NCBI GenBank assembly: GCA_020636645.1
Contig: JACJXO010000004.1
Span: 186,001-250,000, forward strand
From: Chitinophagales bacterium
Lineage (GTDB): Bacteria > Bacteroidota > Bacteroidia > Chitinophagales > BACL12
Direction of reading: 5' to 3'
Length of the DNA: 64,000 nucleotides
Shown here piece by piece: positions 26,939-34,969 of the stretch (the first letter of the stretch is position 1; each line of letters begins with the position of its first letter). The notes below the pieces were generated by a model, which had not been told where the DNA came from, searched no databases, and saw only the letters and a list, made by a program, of their open reading frames with translations. The position numbers and the translations under genes were made by a program.

Positions 26939-26990
26939 AGTGTTTGGTAAACACTGCATTCAGCCTGTACACATTTATATTTTACCAAAC
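26939..26990. promoter_or_regulatory. Operator-like palindromes upstream of nrdJ and GGGPS
   Basis: AGTGTTTGGTAAACACT (26939-26955) is a perfect dyad with 7-bp arms. Overlapping it, GTTTGGTAAA (26942-26951) is repeated in inverted orientation as TTTACCAAAC (26981-26990). The pair sits upstream of the nrdJ -33 site. The binding protein is unknown, and the match to NrdR boxes is not convincing. Confidence 0.55.
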
Positions 26991-27091
26991 CGACACATTC
27001 CGTTCATATGTTCTTAACCCGACCGCCGCTCAGTGACCGTAGGGGCCGATGCCATTTTCAGAGCACACCGGACACGGCCGGCAAAAATGCC

Positions 27092-27099
27092 TAATTTTG
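27092..27099 (+). promoter_or_regulatory. -7 box of the GGGPS gene
   Basis: TAATTTTG is a perfect TAnnTTTG, 14 nt before the ATG at 27114. It lies just after another in-frame ATG (27087) and so argues for the later start. Confidence 0.55.
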
Positions 27100-27113
27100 T
27101 CATCTCACAGGCT

Positions 27114-27875
27114 ATGCACAGCATTCGCTCCTATATAGAAGACGCCCGTTCAAGACACCAGAAACTATTTGCGGTTCTGGTGGATCCCGACGATGTGGAT
27201 GAGAGTTCACTGGATCGAATTGCCCGGCAGGCCCTTGACAATGGAGTGGATCTATTCCTGGTTGGCGGCAGCCTGGTAACCGGAACAAAACTGCCTGATA
27301 CCATCGCCCGCCTGAAAACCACCACCAACCTGCCTGTGGTCATTTTTCCGGGCAGCGTACAACAAGTGGATCCGCAGGCTGATGCCCTGCTTTTCCTGTC
27401 TCTCATCTCCGGCCGCAACCCTGATCTGCTTATCGGCAATCAGGTGCTGGCAGCCCCCTATGTGAAACGCTCGGGTATTGAAGCTATTGCTACAGGATAC
27501 ATGCTGGTGGATGGTGGTGCCCCTACCACTGTTTCCTATATCAGCAATACCCTGCCTATTCCGGCTGATAAAAATGACATCGCTGTTTGCACTGCATTAG
27601 CTGGTGAAATGCTGGGCATGCATACCATTTATATGGACGCCGGCAGTGGTGCCCGCCAGGCTATTCCGGCATCTATGATCAGGGCCGTCAGTACTCAGGT
27701 GGATCTGCCTGTCATAGTAGGTGGTGGCATCCGCACACCCGACCAGGCCTACCTCAGTGCTGAAGCCGGTGCCACCGTCATTGTGGTGGGCAATGCCATA
27801 GAAGAAGACAGTAACCTGATCAGTGAACTGTCTTTTGCTGTACACTCTGCCTCCGGACAGGGGGTCAAACGATGA
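27114..27875 (+). CDS. pcrB: Geranylgeranylglyceryl/heptaprenylglyceryl phosphate synthase family protein
   Basis: The 253-aa TIM-barrel prenyltransferase joins a polyprenyl diphosphate to glycerol-1-phosphate. Family marks are LFAVLVDPDD near the N-terminus, VGGSLVTG, VIFPGSVQQVDPQADALLFL, EAIATGYMLVDGG, YMDAGSGA and the phosphate-binding VIVGGGIRTPDQA and VVVGNAIEE. Bacteroidota are known to carry such GGGPS enzymes although their membranes are ester-linked, and the product's role there is unclear. The frame opens at 27033, but the ATG at 27114 follows the -7 box. The rsgA gene begins 16 nt downstream. Confidence 0.9.
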   Translation: MHSIRSYIEDARSRHQKLFAVLVDPDDVDESSLDRIARQALDNGVDLFLVGGSLVTGTKLPDTIARLKTTTNLPVVIFPGSVQQVDPQADALLFLSLISGRNPDLLIGNQVLAAPYVKRSGIEAIATGYMLVDGGAPTTVSYISNTLPIPADKNDIAVCTALAGEMLGMHTIYMDAGSGARQAIPASMIRAVSTQVDLPVIVGGGIRTPDQAYLSAEAGATVIVVGNAIEEDSNLISELSFAVHSASGQGVKR

Positions 27876-27891
27876 GCCTTAATTTTACAGC

Positions 27892-28815
27892 ATGCGTGGA
27901 CGTGTGATCCAGAGTACCGGCAGCTGGTATGAAGTGCTGCTGGACAATGGTGCCAGTATCAGTTGCCGCCTGAAAGGCCGGTTTCGCCTCGAAGACAAGA
28001 AGCTGACCAACCCCGTTGCTGTGGGTGATGTGGTGGAGGTGGATGCTGATCAGGAAGGATCTTCGGTCATCACAGAGATCGGTAAGCGACAAAATTATCT
28101 GGTACGGGAATCTCCCCAGAAAAAAGAACATACGCACATCATCGCCTCCAACATTGATCAGGTGGTGGTGATCGCAACGCTTCACCAGCCACGCACCAGC
28201 ACCGGATTCATTGACCGGGTCCTGTTCATGGCTGAGGTCTATGGTATTCCGGGGTATGTGGTGTTCAATAAGTGCGACCTCTACGATGAAGAAGAAATGG
28301 ATCAGCTCATGGAATACGGAGGCATGTACCTGGAAGCAGGTTATCCGGCTTTTCATACTTCTGCAACTACAGGCGAACATCTCGCTAAACTGAAGTCATT
28401 ACTGCAGAATAAGACAACTCTTCTGACCGGACATTCCGGAGTAGGCAAATCTTCTCTGATCAATGCCCTTCAACCCGAACTGAATGTGCGGGTGGGCGAT
28501 ATCAGTGCCTATCATGAGAAGGGACAACATACCACCACCTTCGCCCGGATGTTTCCGCTTGCCTTTGGTGGCTTTATTGTGGACACTCCCGGTATCAAAG
28601 AGTTCGGCATGGTGCACGTGACAGCTGAAGAAGCAGGTCATTATTTCCCTGAGATCAGAGAACGCATGGAACATTGTAAATTCAATAACTGTGTGCACTA
28701 TAATGAAAAGGAATGCGCCATCCGCGAAGCGGTGGAGACCGGACACATGAGCGGGCGTCGATACCTCTCCTACCTGAGCATCTATGAAGAACTGCAAGCA
28801 AAAAAACCCTGGTAG
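27892..28815 (+). CDS. rsgA: Ribosome small-subunit-dependent GTPase A
   Basis: The 307-aa GTPase matures the 30S ribosomal subunit. It has an OB fold at 1-70 and the circularly permuted GTPase order: G4 NKCD (126-129), G5 TSA, G1 GHSGVGKS (180-187) and G3 DTPG (231-234). A zinc-binding tail uses Cys262, Cys267, His269 and Cys275. It is followed immediately, with no spacer, by dtd. Confidence 0.97.
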   Translation: MRGRVIQSTGSWYEVLLDNGASISCRLKGRFRLEDKKLTNPVAVGDVVEVDADQEGSSVITEIGKRQNYLVRESPQKKEHTHIIASNIDQVVVIATLHQPRTSTGFIDRVLFMAEVYGIPGYVVFNKCDLYDEEEMDQLMEYGGMYLEAGYPAFHTSATTGEHLAKLKSLLQNKTTLLTGHSGVGKSSLINALQPELNVRVGDISAYHEKGQHTTTFARMFPLAFGGFIVDTPGIKEFGMVHVTAEEAGHYFPEIRERMEHCKFNNCVHYNEKECAIREAVETGHMSGRRYLSYLSIYEELQAKKPW

Positions 28816-29268
28816 ATGCGGGCTGTGATACAACGGGTCAGTAAGGCATCCGTAACAGTGGATGGGGAAGTCATCTCCCGTATTGGTACCGGTCTGCTGG
28901 TCCTGCTGGGTGTGGAGGATGCGGATACACCCGAAGACGCCGACTGGCTGGTGCGCAAGATCATTCAGCTGCGCATCTTCGCCGATGAACAGGGACTGAT
29001 GAACAAGAGTTTGCAGGATGTACACGGAGATCTGCTGGTGGTCAGTCAGTTCACCTTGTTCGCCTCGACCAAAAAAGGCAACCGCCCGAGTTTCATCCGT
29101 TCCGCCCGACCCGATCATGCCATACCTTTGTACGAAGGATTCGTGCTGCTGGCCGAAAGCCTGCTGGGCAGACAGGTGGCCACCGGATCTTTCGGCGCCA
29201 TGATGGAAGTGGACCTGGTGAACAGCGGACCGGTTACCATCACCATCGATACAAAGAACAAAGAGTGA
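28816..29268 (+). CDS. dtd: D-aminoacyl-tRNA deacylase
   Basis: The 150-aa enzyme removes D-amino acids from mischarged tRNA. Active-site segments SQFTLFASTKKGNRPSF and the C-terminal NSGPVTI (Gly-trans-Pro variant region) are clear. The start codon touches the rsgA stop. Its own stop overlaps the GTG start of the next gene. Confidence 0.97.
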   Translation: MRAVIQRVSKASVTVDGEVISRIGTGLLVLLGVEDADTPEDADWLVRKIIQLRIFADEQGLMNKSLQDVHGDLLVVSQFTLFASTKKGNRPSFIRSARPDHAIPLYEGFVLLAESLLGRQVATGSFGAMMEVDLVNSGPVTITIDTKNKE

Positions 29269-29888
29269 AAAGAATCAAAGCCTTTTTTCAGAGATACACC
29301 GAGATCATCCTGGTCATCCTGACCATCGTGTTCGTGTTCTATAAAAGCAGTTTGCCTAAATACGGCGAACGCATCAGTCTGATGTTCTTCGGCACCCTGG
29401 CATTTTATTACCTGGCCAGTGGTGTACTGGTGTTCCTGGACAGGCATCGCATCCTGCGCACCATCCGTCTCATTTATCTTATTGGCCTGTGGGCAGTCAG
29501 TATGGCTGTGATCGGCATCATGGCCCGCATCCACCTCATCAGAATGAATGAGGAATTATTATATATCTCCTGTGCAGCACTGGCAGGTACCCTGGCCTTT
29601 TCCTGGCTGGCTTACCGTCAGGTAGATGAAGGAGAGCAGCAACAAGCATGGAGGTGGCAGCTGCAACCCATTGTGATACGCAGTACCGCAGCCCTGCTCT
29701 TTTCATTGGGGATCGTGCTCATCACCCCTTATACCGTCTATCACACTTTTGGCACCTATCGCAATGATGCGCAGTACACAGAAGATGCCGTGTATGTATA
29801 TGAACATCCGGAAGATACTGCTGCGCAGAAGAAACTGGAAGAAGCGACGTTACTAAAATCGGAAGACGGAAAGCGGAATGCGGAATAA
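29265..29888 (+). CDS. Predicted membrane protein of unknown function
   Basis: The 207-aa protein has about five hydrophobic helices, including ILVILTIVFVFYKSS, LMFFGTLAFYYLASG, LIYLIGLWAVSMAVIGIM and STAALLFSLGIVLITPY, and a short soluble tail. The start is a GTG that overlaps the dtd stop codon, so it is coupled to the rsgA-dtd unit. No family was recognised. Confidence 0.75.
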   Translation: MKRIKAFFQRYTEIILVILTIVFVFYKSSLPKYGERISLMFFGTLAFYYLASGVLVFLDRHRILRTIRLIYLIGLWAVSMAVIGIMARIHLIRMNEELLYISCAALAGTLAFSWLAYRQVDEGEQQQAWRWQLQPIVIRSTAALLFSLGIVLITPYTVYHTFGTYRNDAQYTEDAVYVYEHPEDTAAQKKLEEATLLKSEDGKRNAE

Positions 29889-29901
29889 GGGGTGGCACTC
29901 T

Positions 29902-29917
29902 TGCCTGCCGGCAGGCA
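29902..29917. repeat. Perfect 16-nt palindrome
   Basis: TGCCTGCCGGCAGGCA is fully self-complementary and sits in the gap after the rsgA-dtd operon, between convergent genes. Similar CCTGCCGGCAGG motifs are scattered in Bacteroidota intergenic DNA as far as I recall. It could help stop convergent transcription. Confidence 0.6.
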
Positions 29918-29955
29918 GGGATTGAACAGATGGCCAGAATATTGTGTTGAAATCG

Positions 29956-30429
29956 TCAGTTAAAACAATCGTCTTCACTGTTACTTAATAAAATTCTGTG
30001 AGCCACAGAGTTTGATATGATCCATTTTGCACAATAAGTGCCCGCTCCGTCAGAGAACCATCCGAATATTTCTAAAATATCATCACTTTTCTCAAGCAGA
30101 AAATGTTTGTTTGAAATTCCATCGTAAAAAGTTGGATTGTACATTCTGCTCACATCCAGGGATATAGTGTCATCTTCATCTATGAATATCAGGCTTTTCA
30201 ATTGGTACTTTGGCAATTCCATCCCTCTGTCCATACCAAACCATTCTTCACCATCAATGCGACATATATACGGGGTTTCATTTGGGCTACAAGTATCATA
30301 GTAATGGTCTAAATAATTGAATTCATCGATCTCCACTCTCAGTATGATCCCATCATCAAAGTGGAGTTCACTTTGTGCAAAAGTGTGGCAAGACAAACAA
30401 ACCCAGAAGAAAGAAAATAATAATCTCAT
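29956..30429 (-). CDS. Exported hypothetical protein
   Basis: The 157-aa protein has a signal peptide (LLFSFFWVCLSCHTFA, cleavage before QSEL) and a beta-rich mature part with four cysteines. I do not recognise a family. Its codons are visibly more A/T-rich than those of its neighbours, and it stands alone between short repeats, which could point to recent acquisition. Confidence 0.6.
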   Translation of the reverse strand: MRLLFSFFWVCLSCHTFAQSELHFDDGIILRVEIDEFNYLDHYYDTCSPNETPYICRIDGEEWFGMDRGMELPKYQLKSLIFIDEDDTISLDVSRMYNPTFYDGISNKHFLLEKSDDILEIFGWFSDGAGTYCAKWIISNSVAHRILLSNSEDDCFN

Positions 30430-30488
30430 GACTCTGTTTGCTAAATTGTTGTACAGATGTTGAAGATACTAATACCTGATACCCCTGT

Positions 30489-30520
30489 CCCAATACTCAA
30501 TACCCACTACCCACTACCAC
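30489..30520. repeat. Intergenic repeat copy 1 (CCCAATACTC family)
   Basis: It begins CCCAATACTCAATACCCACT and runs to the comB stop. Related copies lie at 33456-33487 and 34343-34377. The direction suggests that repeats of this family sit just behind gene 3' ends. Confidence 0.6.
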
Positions 30521-31258
30521 CTACTTCATCCTCACAAACCCTTCGCCATCATACACCGGTACCACGTCGTACTTGTGGTTGCCCATGCAGAACTTGATGT
30601 CCTTTTCGATGCCGAGTTTGGCGAGGCGTTTGAAGTGCTGGGCCTGCTTCACAGAACGGAGCATGTTGGCCCGGATGTAGCGGTACATCATCTTGGTGCT
30701 GAGCGTGGCATCGTCGAGGATCTGGAACTGATCACTCAGGGCCCTTACCACAGAACCTGCGTAGAGCGCATCCTCCATATTGTAGTGATCCTTCCACCCT
30801 GCACAGAACAGGATGGTATCGCGATTCTCCTCCCTGATCCAGTCAACAACTGCCTCGATATTCAGAAAGGAACCTGCAACGATGTTTCTGGCACCCTTTG
30901 ACATGAGTACACAACGGGTACCGTTGGTTGTTGTGTGGATGATGGTCTTGCCCTTCACATCATCGCCCATGAATTCATATGGTGAATTGCCGAACTGAAA
31001 ATGCTCGATCTTATACCCGTCCCGTTCACCGGCTACGAGGTAACCTTTGGCCAGATATGCTTCTGCTTCCTGCACGGTCTCTACGGGGATCATCTTTTCG
31101 ACGCCGTGGTACAGGGCTGCTGTAATGGTACTGGTGGCCCGGATGATATCAATGACCACCACATTCTTCTCTGCATAATCGAACTGATACCACAACGCCG
31201 GCGTCAGGCATACCTCGATCACGGGGTCAGAATCTACTGGTCTTTTAATGATGGACAT
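30521..31258 (-). CDS. comB: 2-phosphosulfolactate phosphatase (ComB family)
   Basis: The 245-aa Mg-dependent phosphatase turns 2-phosphosulfolactate into sulfolactate. Family motifs are VVVIDIIRATSTI, AGERDGYKI, FGNSPYE, HTTTNGTRC and the late LFCAGWKDHYNMEDALYAG. In methanogens it serves coenzyme M synthesis, which is not expected here. A role in sulfonate or sulfonolipid metabolism is only an inference. It follows gcvT by 6 nt, so the two are cotranscribed. Confidence 0.88.
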   Translation of the reverse strand: MSIIKRPVDSDPVIEVCLTPALWYQFDYAEKNVVVIDIIRATSTITAALYHGVEKMIPVETVQEAEAYLAKGYLVAGERDGYKIEHFQFGNSPYEFMGDDVKGKTIIHTTTNGTRCVLMSKGARNIVAGSFLNIEAVVDWIREENRDTILFCAGWKDHYNMEDALYAGSVVRALSDQFQILDDATLSTKMMYRYIRANMLRSVKQAQHFKRLAKLGIEKDIKFCMGNHKYDVVPVYDGEGFVRMK

Positions 31259-31264
31259 GCTGTC

Positions 31265-32353
31265 TTACTGAAGGAACGGAAGCTTGACCACCACAGCCTG
31301 TACGGGCTTCTGGCGGATGTCAATATACACTGTTGAGCCGGGCTCTGCAAAAGCAGTGTCCACATAACCCATTCCGATGGCCTTGCCCAGTGTGGGCGAT
31401 TGTGTACCGCTGGTCACCTTACCGATGACATTTCCTGCTTCATCCACGATGGGATAATCATGTCTCGGTATGCCCCGATCCACCATTTCAAAGCCTACCA
31501 GTTTCTTCTTCAGACCATCTGCACGTTGCTGCACGAAATGAGCCTTATTGGTGAATTCGTTGTTCGCTGCTTTCAGTTTGGTGATCCATCCCAGTCCTGC
31601 TTCCAGCGGACTGGTGGTATCATCGATATCGTTGCCGTAGAGACAGAATCCCATTTCCAGTCGCAGGGTATCACGTGCACCCAGTCCGATCGGCTTGATG
31701 CCAAAGGCAGCGCCTGCTTCGAACACTGCATTCCAGATCACTTCACTGTGCTCTTTGGGAAAGTACAGTTCAAATCCGCCCGCACCAGTGTAGCCGGTTG
31801 CAGAAATGATCACATTGTCCACCCCTGCAAAACGATGCTTGGTGAATGTATAATATGCGATCTCAGACAGGTTCACATCGGTCAGAGACTGCAATGCTTC
31901 TACCGCTTTGGGTCCCTGTACGGCCAAAAGAGAGGTCTGATCGCTGATGTTGTGCATCTCCACACCGCCTGTATTATGCTGGCTGATCCAGTTCCAGTCT
32001 TTCTCCATATTGGAGGCATTCACCACCAGCATGTAGTTGCCGTCTTCCAGGTGATAGACCAGCAAGTCATCCACGATCCCTCCATCATTATTCGGCAGAC
32101 AGGAATACTGTGCCTTACCCGGACTCAGCGCATACACATCGTTGCTGGTGACCCGTTGTACCAGATCTGCAGCTCCTTCGCCTTTCAGGATGAACTCACC
32201 CATATGGCTCACATCAAATACACCTACGGCATTCCGCACGGTCTGGTGTTCATCATTGATACCACTGTAGGAGATGGGCATATTATACCCTGCAAACTCA
32301 GCCATTTTGGCTCCGAGTTGCTCGTGGATATGGGTCAGTGCGGTTGATTTCAT
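31265..32353 (-). CDS. gcvT: Aminomethyltransferase, glycine cleavage T-protein
   Basis: The 362-aa T-protein of the glycine cleavage system transfers the methylene group to tetrahydrofolate and frees ammonia. The N-terminal FAGYNMPISYSGINDEHQTV and GVFDVSHMGEF and the later GLGARDTLRLEMGFCLYGND (folate-site region) are typical. No gcvH or gcvP is in the window. A perfect -7 box lies 19 nt upstream, divergent from lpxD. Confidence 0.97.
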   Translation of the reverse strand: MKSTALTHIHEQLGAKMAEFAGYNMPISYSGINDEHQTVRNAVGVFDVSHMGEFILKGEGAADLVQRVTSNDVYALSPGKAQYSCLPNNDGGIVDDLLVYHLEDGNYMLVVNASNMEKDWNWISQHNTGGVEMHNISDQTSLLAVQGPKAVEALQSLTDVNLSEIAYYTFTKHRFAGVDNVIISATGYTGAGGFELYFPKEHSEVIWNAVFEAGAAFGIKPIGLGARDTLRLEMGFCLYGNDIDDTTSPLEAGLGWITKLKAANNEFTNKAHFVQQRADGLKKKLVGFEMVDRGIPRHDYPIVDEAGNVIGKVTSGTQSPTLGKAIGMGYVDTAFAEPGSTVYIDIRQKPVQAVVVKLPFLQ

Positions 32354-32372
32354 ACGGGTTTTCGTTGCGGCG

Positions 32373-32380
32373 CAAAACTA
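32373..32380 (-). promoter_or_regulatory. -7 box of gcvT-comB
   Basis: The minus strand reads TAGTTTTG, a perfect TAnnTTTG, 19 nt before the gcvT ATG. It is back to back with the lpxD box 30 nt away. Confidence 0.6.
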
Positions 32381-32410
32381 AGCAATTTCACCCGAAGCCC
32401 GTCCGCTGCG

Positions 32411-32418
32411 TACCTTTG
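32411..32418 (+). promoter_or_regulatory. -7 box of the LpxD-type gene
   Basis: TACCTTTG is a perfect TAnnTTTG, 16 nt before the ATG at 32435. No clear TTG was found at the -33 position. Confidence 0.6.
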
Positions 32419-32434
32419 ACACAAAGTTCGCTGT

Positions 32435-33361
32435 ATGCGTTTTACAGAATCCTATACACTAGCCGACATTGCCCAGTGGCTGGGGGTGTCTTATGCCGGT
32501 AGCGGCGATGCCCCTGTAACTGGTCTCAATGAGATTCACAAGGTGGAAGCAGGTGATATCACTTTCGTAGATTTTCACAAGTATTACGATGCGGCCTTGA
32601 ACAGTGCTGCCACCTTCATCATCATCAACAAGGAAGTGGACTGCCCTGCGGGGAAGGGACTTCTGTTCAGCGATGATCCGTTCCGCGATTTTGTAAAACT
32701 GGCGAAGCGCTTTCGTCCTGCAGAACACAGCCTGCATCCGGTGGCCGATAGTGCCGTTGTTGGCGAAGGAACCATCCTGTACCCGGGTGTGTATGTGGGT
32801 CCGCATGTGCAGATAGGAAAGAACTGTATCATCCATCCGAATGTGGTGCTGTATGACCACACCATCATCGGCAATAATGTCATCATCCATGCAGGTGCCG
32901 TGCTGGGTGCCGATGCGTTCTATTACAAGAAGCGCAAGGAGCCTCAGCCATTTTTCGATAAACTATACAGTTGCGGACGTGTAGTGGTGGAAGACAACGT
33001 GGAGATCGGCGCTGCCTGCACAATTGATAAGGGCGTTAGTGGTGATACGGTGATCGGCAAAGGAAGCAAGCTCGATAACCATATTCACATCGGTCACGGC
33101 GTGGTGCTGGGCGAACGCACCCTCATAGCCGCACAGGTAGGTATCGGCGGTAAAACGGTGGTGGGAAATGACTGCATCTTCTGGGGGCAGGTGGGTATCT
33201 CCAAAACCCTGCACATTGGTGATAATGTCACTGTGCTGGCACAGTCTGGCGTAGGCAATGACCTGGAAAGTGGCAAGAGCTATTTTGGTTCACCGGCTAT
33301 CGAAGCCCGGAAAGCCTGGCGTGAAATGGCGAAACTGAAAAAGCTGGCGGAAGGAAGTTGA
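32435..33361 (+). CDS. lpxD: UDP-3-O-acylglucosamine N-acyltransferase (LpxD-type)
   Basis: The 308-aa left-handed beta-helix acyltransferase belongs to lipid A synthesis. It has an N-terminal uridine-binding domain (1-100, DITFVDFHKYYDAA) and hexapeptide repeats from about 103 to 285. The loop LDNHIHIGHGVVLG probably supplies the catalytic His221. A C-terminal helix closes it. It is shorter than the roughly 340 aa of E. coli LpxD. Bacteroidota often have two LpxD paralogues, and this looks like the shorter one. It stands alone, apart from the lpx genes. Confidence 0.85.
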   Translation: MRFTESYTLADIAQWLGVSYAGSGDAPVTGLNEIHKVEAGDITFVDFHKYYDAALNSAATFIIINKEVDCPAGKGLLFSDDPFRDFVKLAKRFRPAEHSLHPVADSAVVGEGTILYPGVYVGPHVQIGKNCIIHPNVVLYDHTIIGNNVIIHAGAVLGADAFYYKKRKEPQPFFDKLYSCGRVVVEDNVEIGAACTIDKGVSGDTVIGKGSKLDNHIHIGHGVVLGERTLIAAQVGIGGKTVVGNDCIFWGQVGISKTLHIGDNVTVLAQSGVGNDLESGKSYFGSPAIEARKAWREMAKLKKLAEGS

Positions 33362-33390
33362 AAAGCGGAATTTGAAATAGGGAATGATTG

Positions 33391-33487
33391 GTCAGTAGTG
33401 AGCCCCGATAGCGATCGGGAGGGGTGAATGGTGAGACCTTTCATTGAAAGGATTTCCCAATACTCAATACCCACTACTCAATACTCT
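33391..33487. repeat. Intergenic repeat copy 2 with palindromes
   Basis: Between lpxD and the DUF5995 gene. It contains the interrupted palindrome CCCGAT-AGCG-ATCGGG (33404-33419), a CCTTTCA-T-TGAAAGG hairpin (33437-33451) and then CCCAATACTCAATACCCACT (from 33456). GTAGTGAG at the left and CCACTACTCA at the right make loosely complementary arms. It is the same module as at 34217-34377. Confidence 0.65.
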
Positions 33488-33490
33488 CCC

Positions 33491-34165
33491 CTACACCATC
33501 CCGATCATTCTGGTTCTTTTCAGCACGGTTCTTTCCAGTTCTGAGATATACGTTTTTCGTCTTGTTTCGTCCTGGATCTCCAGGAGTGCAGAAGCATGTT
33601 GCCAGACATCTTCCCGCCAGTTGGCGATCAGTTTTGACAGGAGATACTCATCCAGTCTTCCGAATGCTCTGTCAACCACCGCCATAAAAGGCTGAGCGGG
33701 TTCCAGTATATTGTCCTGCACCACATCAATGGTATTAGCAATAACAGTATTCACCCGCTCATGATCCTGTTGTTTCTGCCTGCGTTCAGACTCTGACCAG
33801 GCAGACCAGTCCTGATGCAAGACATCATACAAGGTGAGCACCAGATCATAGTTGATGTGTGCATTGACTCCCATCAATAGGCGTTGTAATGCTGATATAT
33901 TTTCCTCCTTGCTCAGATCATGCACCTGCTTCCAGACAGCAGCAGTTTCTTCTCCATTTTCATATCGCAGCAATGCATCGAAATAGTAATCAGCAAAATG
34001 ATCGAGGAGGCTTTGTACCCAGGGAGAGTCCTGAAAGAACTGCTTCTCCAGGTGGGCCAGCATGTTGGCGGTCATGGTCCGGTAGCATGCCAGAAATATG
34101 GCTCGTCTGTCGCCGGCAGCTTCCCATTGAGACAGCTGTTCATCCATGTATTGCAAAGTGGCCAT
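33491..34165 (-). CDS. DUF5995 family protein
   Basis: The 224-aa, mostly helical cytosolic protein matches what I know of DUF5995. It has an N-terminal FLACYRTMTANML helix, a central INYDLVLTL stretch with the conserved His-x-Asn-x-Asp (AHINYDL), and a C-terminal AFGRLDEYLLSKLIANWRE. The frame is open to 34270, but the extra residues come from repeat-containing DNA, so the ATG at 34165 was chosen. The function is unknown. Confidence 0.72.
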   Translation of the reverse strand: MATLQYMDEQLSQWEAAGDRRAIFLACYRTMTANMLAHLEKQFFQDSPWVQSLLDHFADYYFDALLRYENGEETAAVWKQVHDLSKEENISALQRLLMGVNAHINYDLVLTLYDVLHQDWSAWSESERRQKQQDHERVNTVIANTIDVVQDNILEPAQPFMAVVDRAFGRLDEYLLSKLIANWREDVWQHASALLEIQDETRRKTYISELERTVLKRTRMIGMV

Positions 34166-34216
34166 GAGAGGTGGAGTGCAATATAAAAATACTGAATTTG
34201 AAATACGGGAGATAAA

Positions 34217-34377
34217 GTAGTCAGAAGTGAGTAGTGAGTGGTGAGGTCCTTCATTCAAAGAAAATCCCAATACCCTCCCTCCCGATAGCTATCGGGAGGG
34301 GTGAGTAGTGAAAGAACAGATCCGTTCCGACAGAAAAGATATCCCAATACTAAATACTCAATACCCACTACTCACTC
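34217..34377. repeat. Intergenic repeat copy 3 with a 24-nt perfect palindrome
   Basis: The 34277-34300 block is fully self-complementary, centred on CCCGATAGCTATCGGG. It is flanked by GTAGTGAGTGGTGAG-like sequence on the left (34231-34245) and by CCCAATACT...CACTACTCACT on the right (34343-34377). A second CCCAATAC occurs at 34266. Together with copies 1 and 2 it forms a small dispersed family limited to about 30.4-34.4 kb of this window. This 285-bp gap holds no gene. Confidence 0.7.
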
Positions 34378-34450
34378 AAAGACGAATGCCGGAACAAAAG
34401 TTGCCTTCTGTCCCGGACATTCGCTTGCGGTACCCAACCACAGAGTAGGG

Positions 34451-34951
34451 TTATACAAAGATGATCTGAGAATGGTCGCCACCAGCCAGTTCATAGAACT
34501 CGGCAATGGTGATGATGTCTTTTACATGTTCACTGAGGTCTTCCTTTTTCAGACCGAACATATCGACCGCCAGTTTGCAGGCGAATATTTCGCCGCCCCC
34601 TGCTTCGATCATCTCCATGAATTCTCCCACGTGGGGAATATCCAGTTCTTCCATTTTCTTTCGCATCATGCTGCTGGCCATTGCTTCCATTCCGGGTACG
34701 ATACCCATGAGGGAAGGGAAGGGAATGTTGCCGGGCAGGCGCATGGCGGGATTACCCACCACGGCTGTATGCAGATGCTCCATATGTGATTTGGTGATGG
34801 CCTCCAGGCCAAAGAAGGTGAAGAATAATTTGGCTTCTATTCCTTCCATGACAGCGCCATTGGCCATGACCAGCGCAGCGTACACATCTTCCAGATTGCC
34901 CTTGGCACAGATGATGCATACTTTTTTTAGTCTTTTATCTTCTTCGTTCAT
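34451..34951 (-). CDS. DsrE2-like sulfurtransferase / sulfur carrier
   Basis: The 166-aa protein belongs to the DsrE/DsrF/DsrH superfamily, DsrE2 subgroup. The key cysteine is Cys125 in EIFACKLAVDMFGLKKEDL, matching the family's AC...MDxxG pattern. Cys12 and Cys15 are additional. DsrE2 proteins carry sulfane sulfur in the cytoplasm of sulfur oxidisers. It is the last gene of a four-gene operon with a TusE/DsrC-like protein, DUF1641 and a sulfide:quinone-oxidoreductase-like flavoprotein, so persulfide relay is the likely role. Confidence 0.85.
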   Translation of the reverse strand: MNEEDKRLKKVCIICAKGNLEDVYAALVMANGAVMEGIEAKLFFTFFGLEAITKSHMEHLHTAVVGNPAMRLPGNIPFPSLMGIVPGMEAMASSMMRKKMEELDIPHVGEFMEMIEAGGGEIFACKLAVDMFGLKKEDLSEHVKDIITIAEFYELAGGDHSQIIFV

Positions 34952-34969
34952 GACGTTTACTTTTTGGGG

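Larger units (their letters stand above)
26783..27113. other. Regulatory intergenic region between nrdJ and the divergent GGGPS gene
   Basis: This 331-bp gap holds the nrdJ leader hairpin and promoter, two operator-like inverted repeats (26939-26955 and the 26942/26990 pair) and the -7 box of the downstream gene. No credible gene or RNA family was seen. I looked for a cobalamin riboswitch because nrdJ uses B12, and found no B12-box match. Confidence 0.6.

Noticed and set aside
26783..27113. Cobalamin riboswitch upstream of nrdJ
   Set aside because: No B12-box-like sequence or the expected multi-stem layout was found; only one hairpin and short dyads.
30489..34377. CRISPR array
   Set aside because: The repeats are few, unequal in length, irregularly spaced and divided between separate intergenic gaps; no cas genes.
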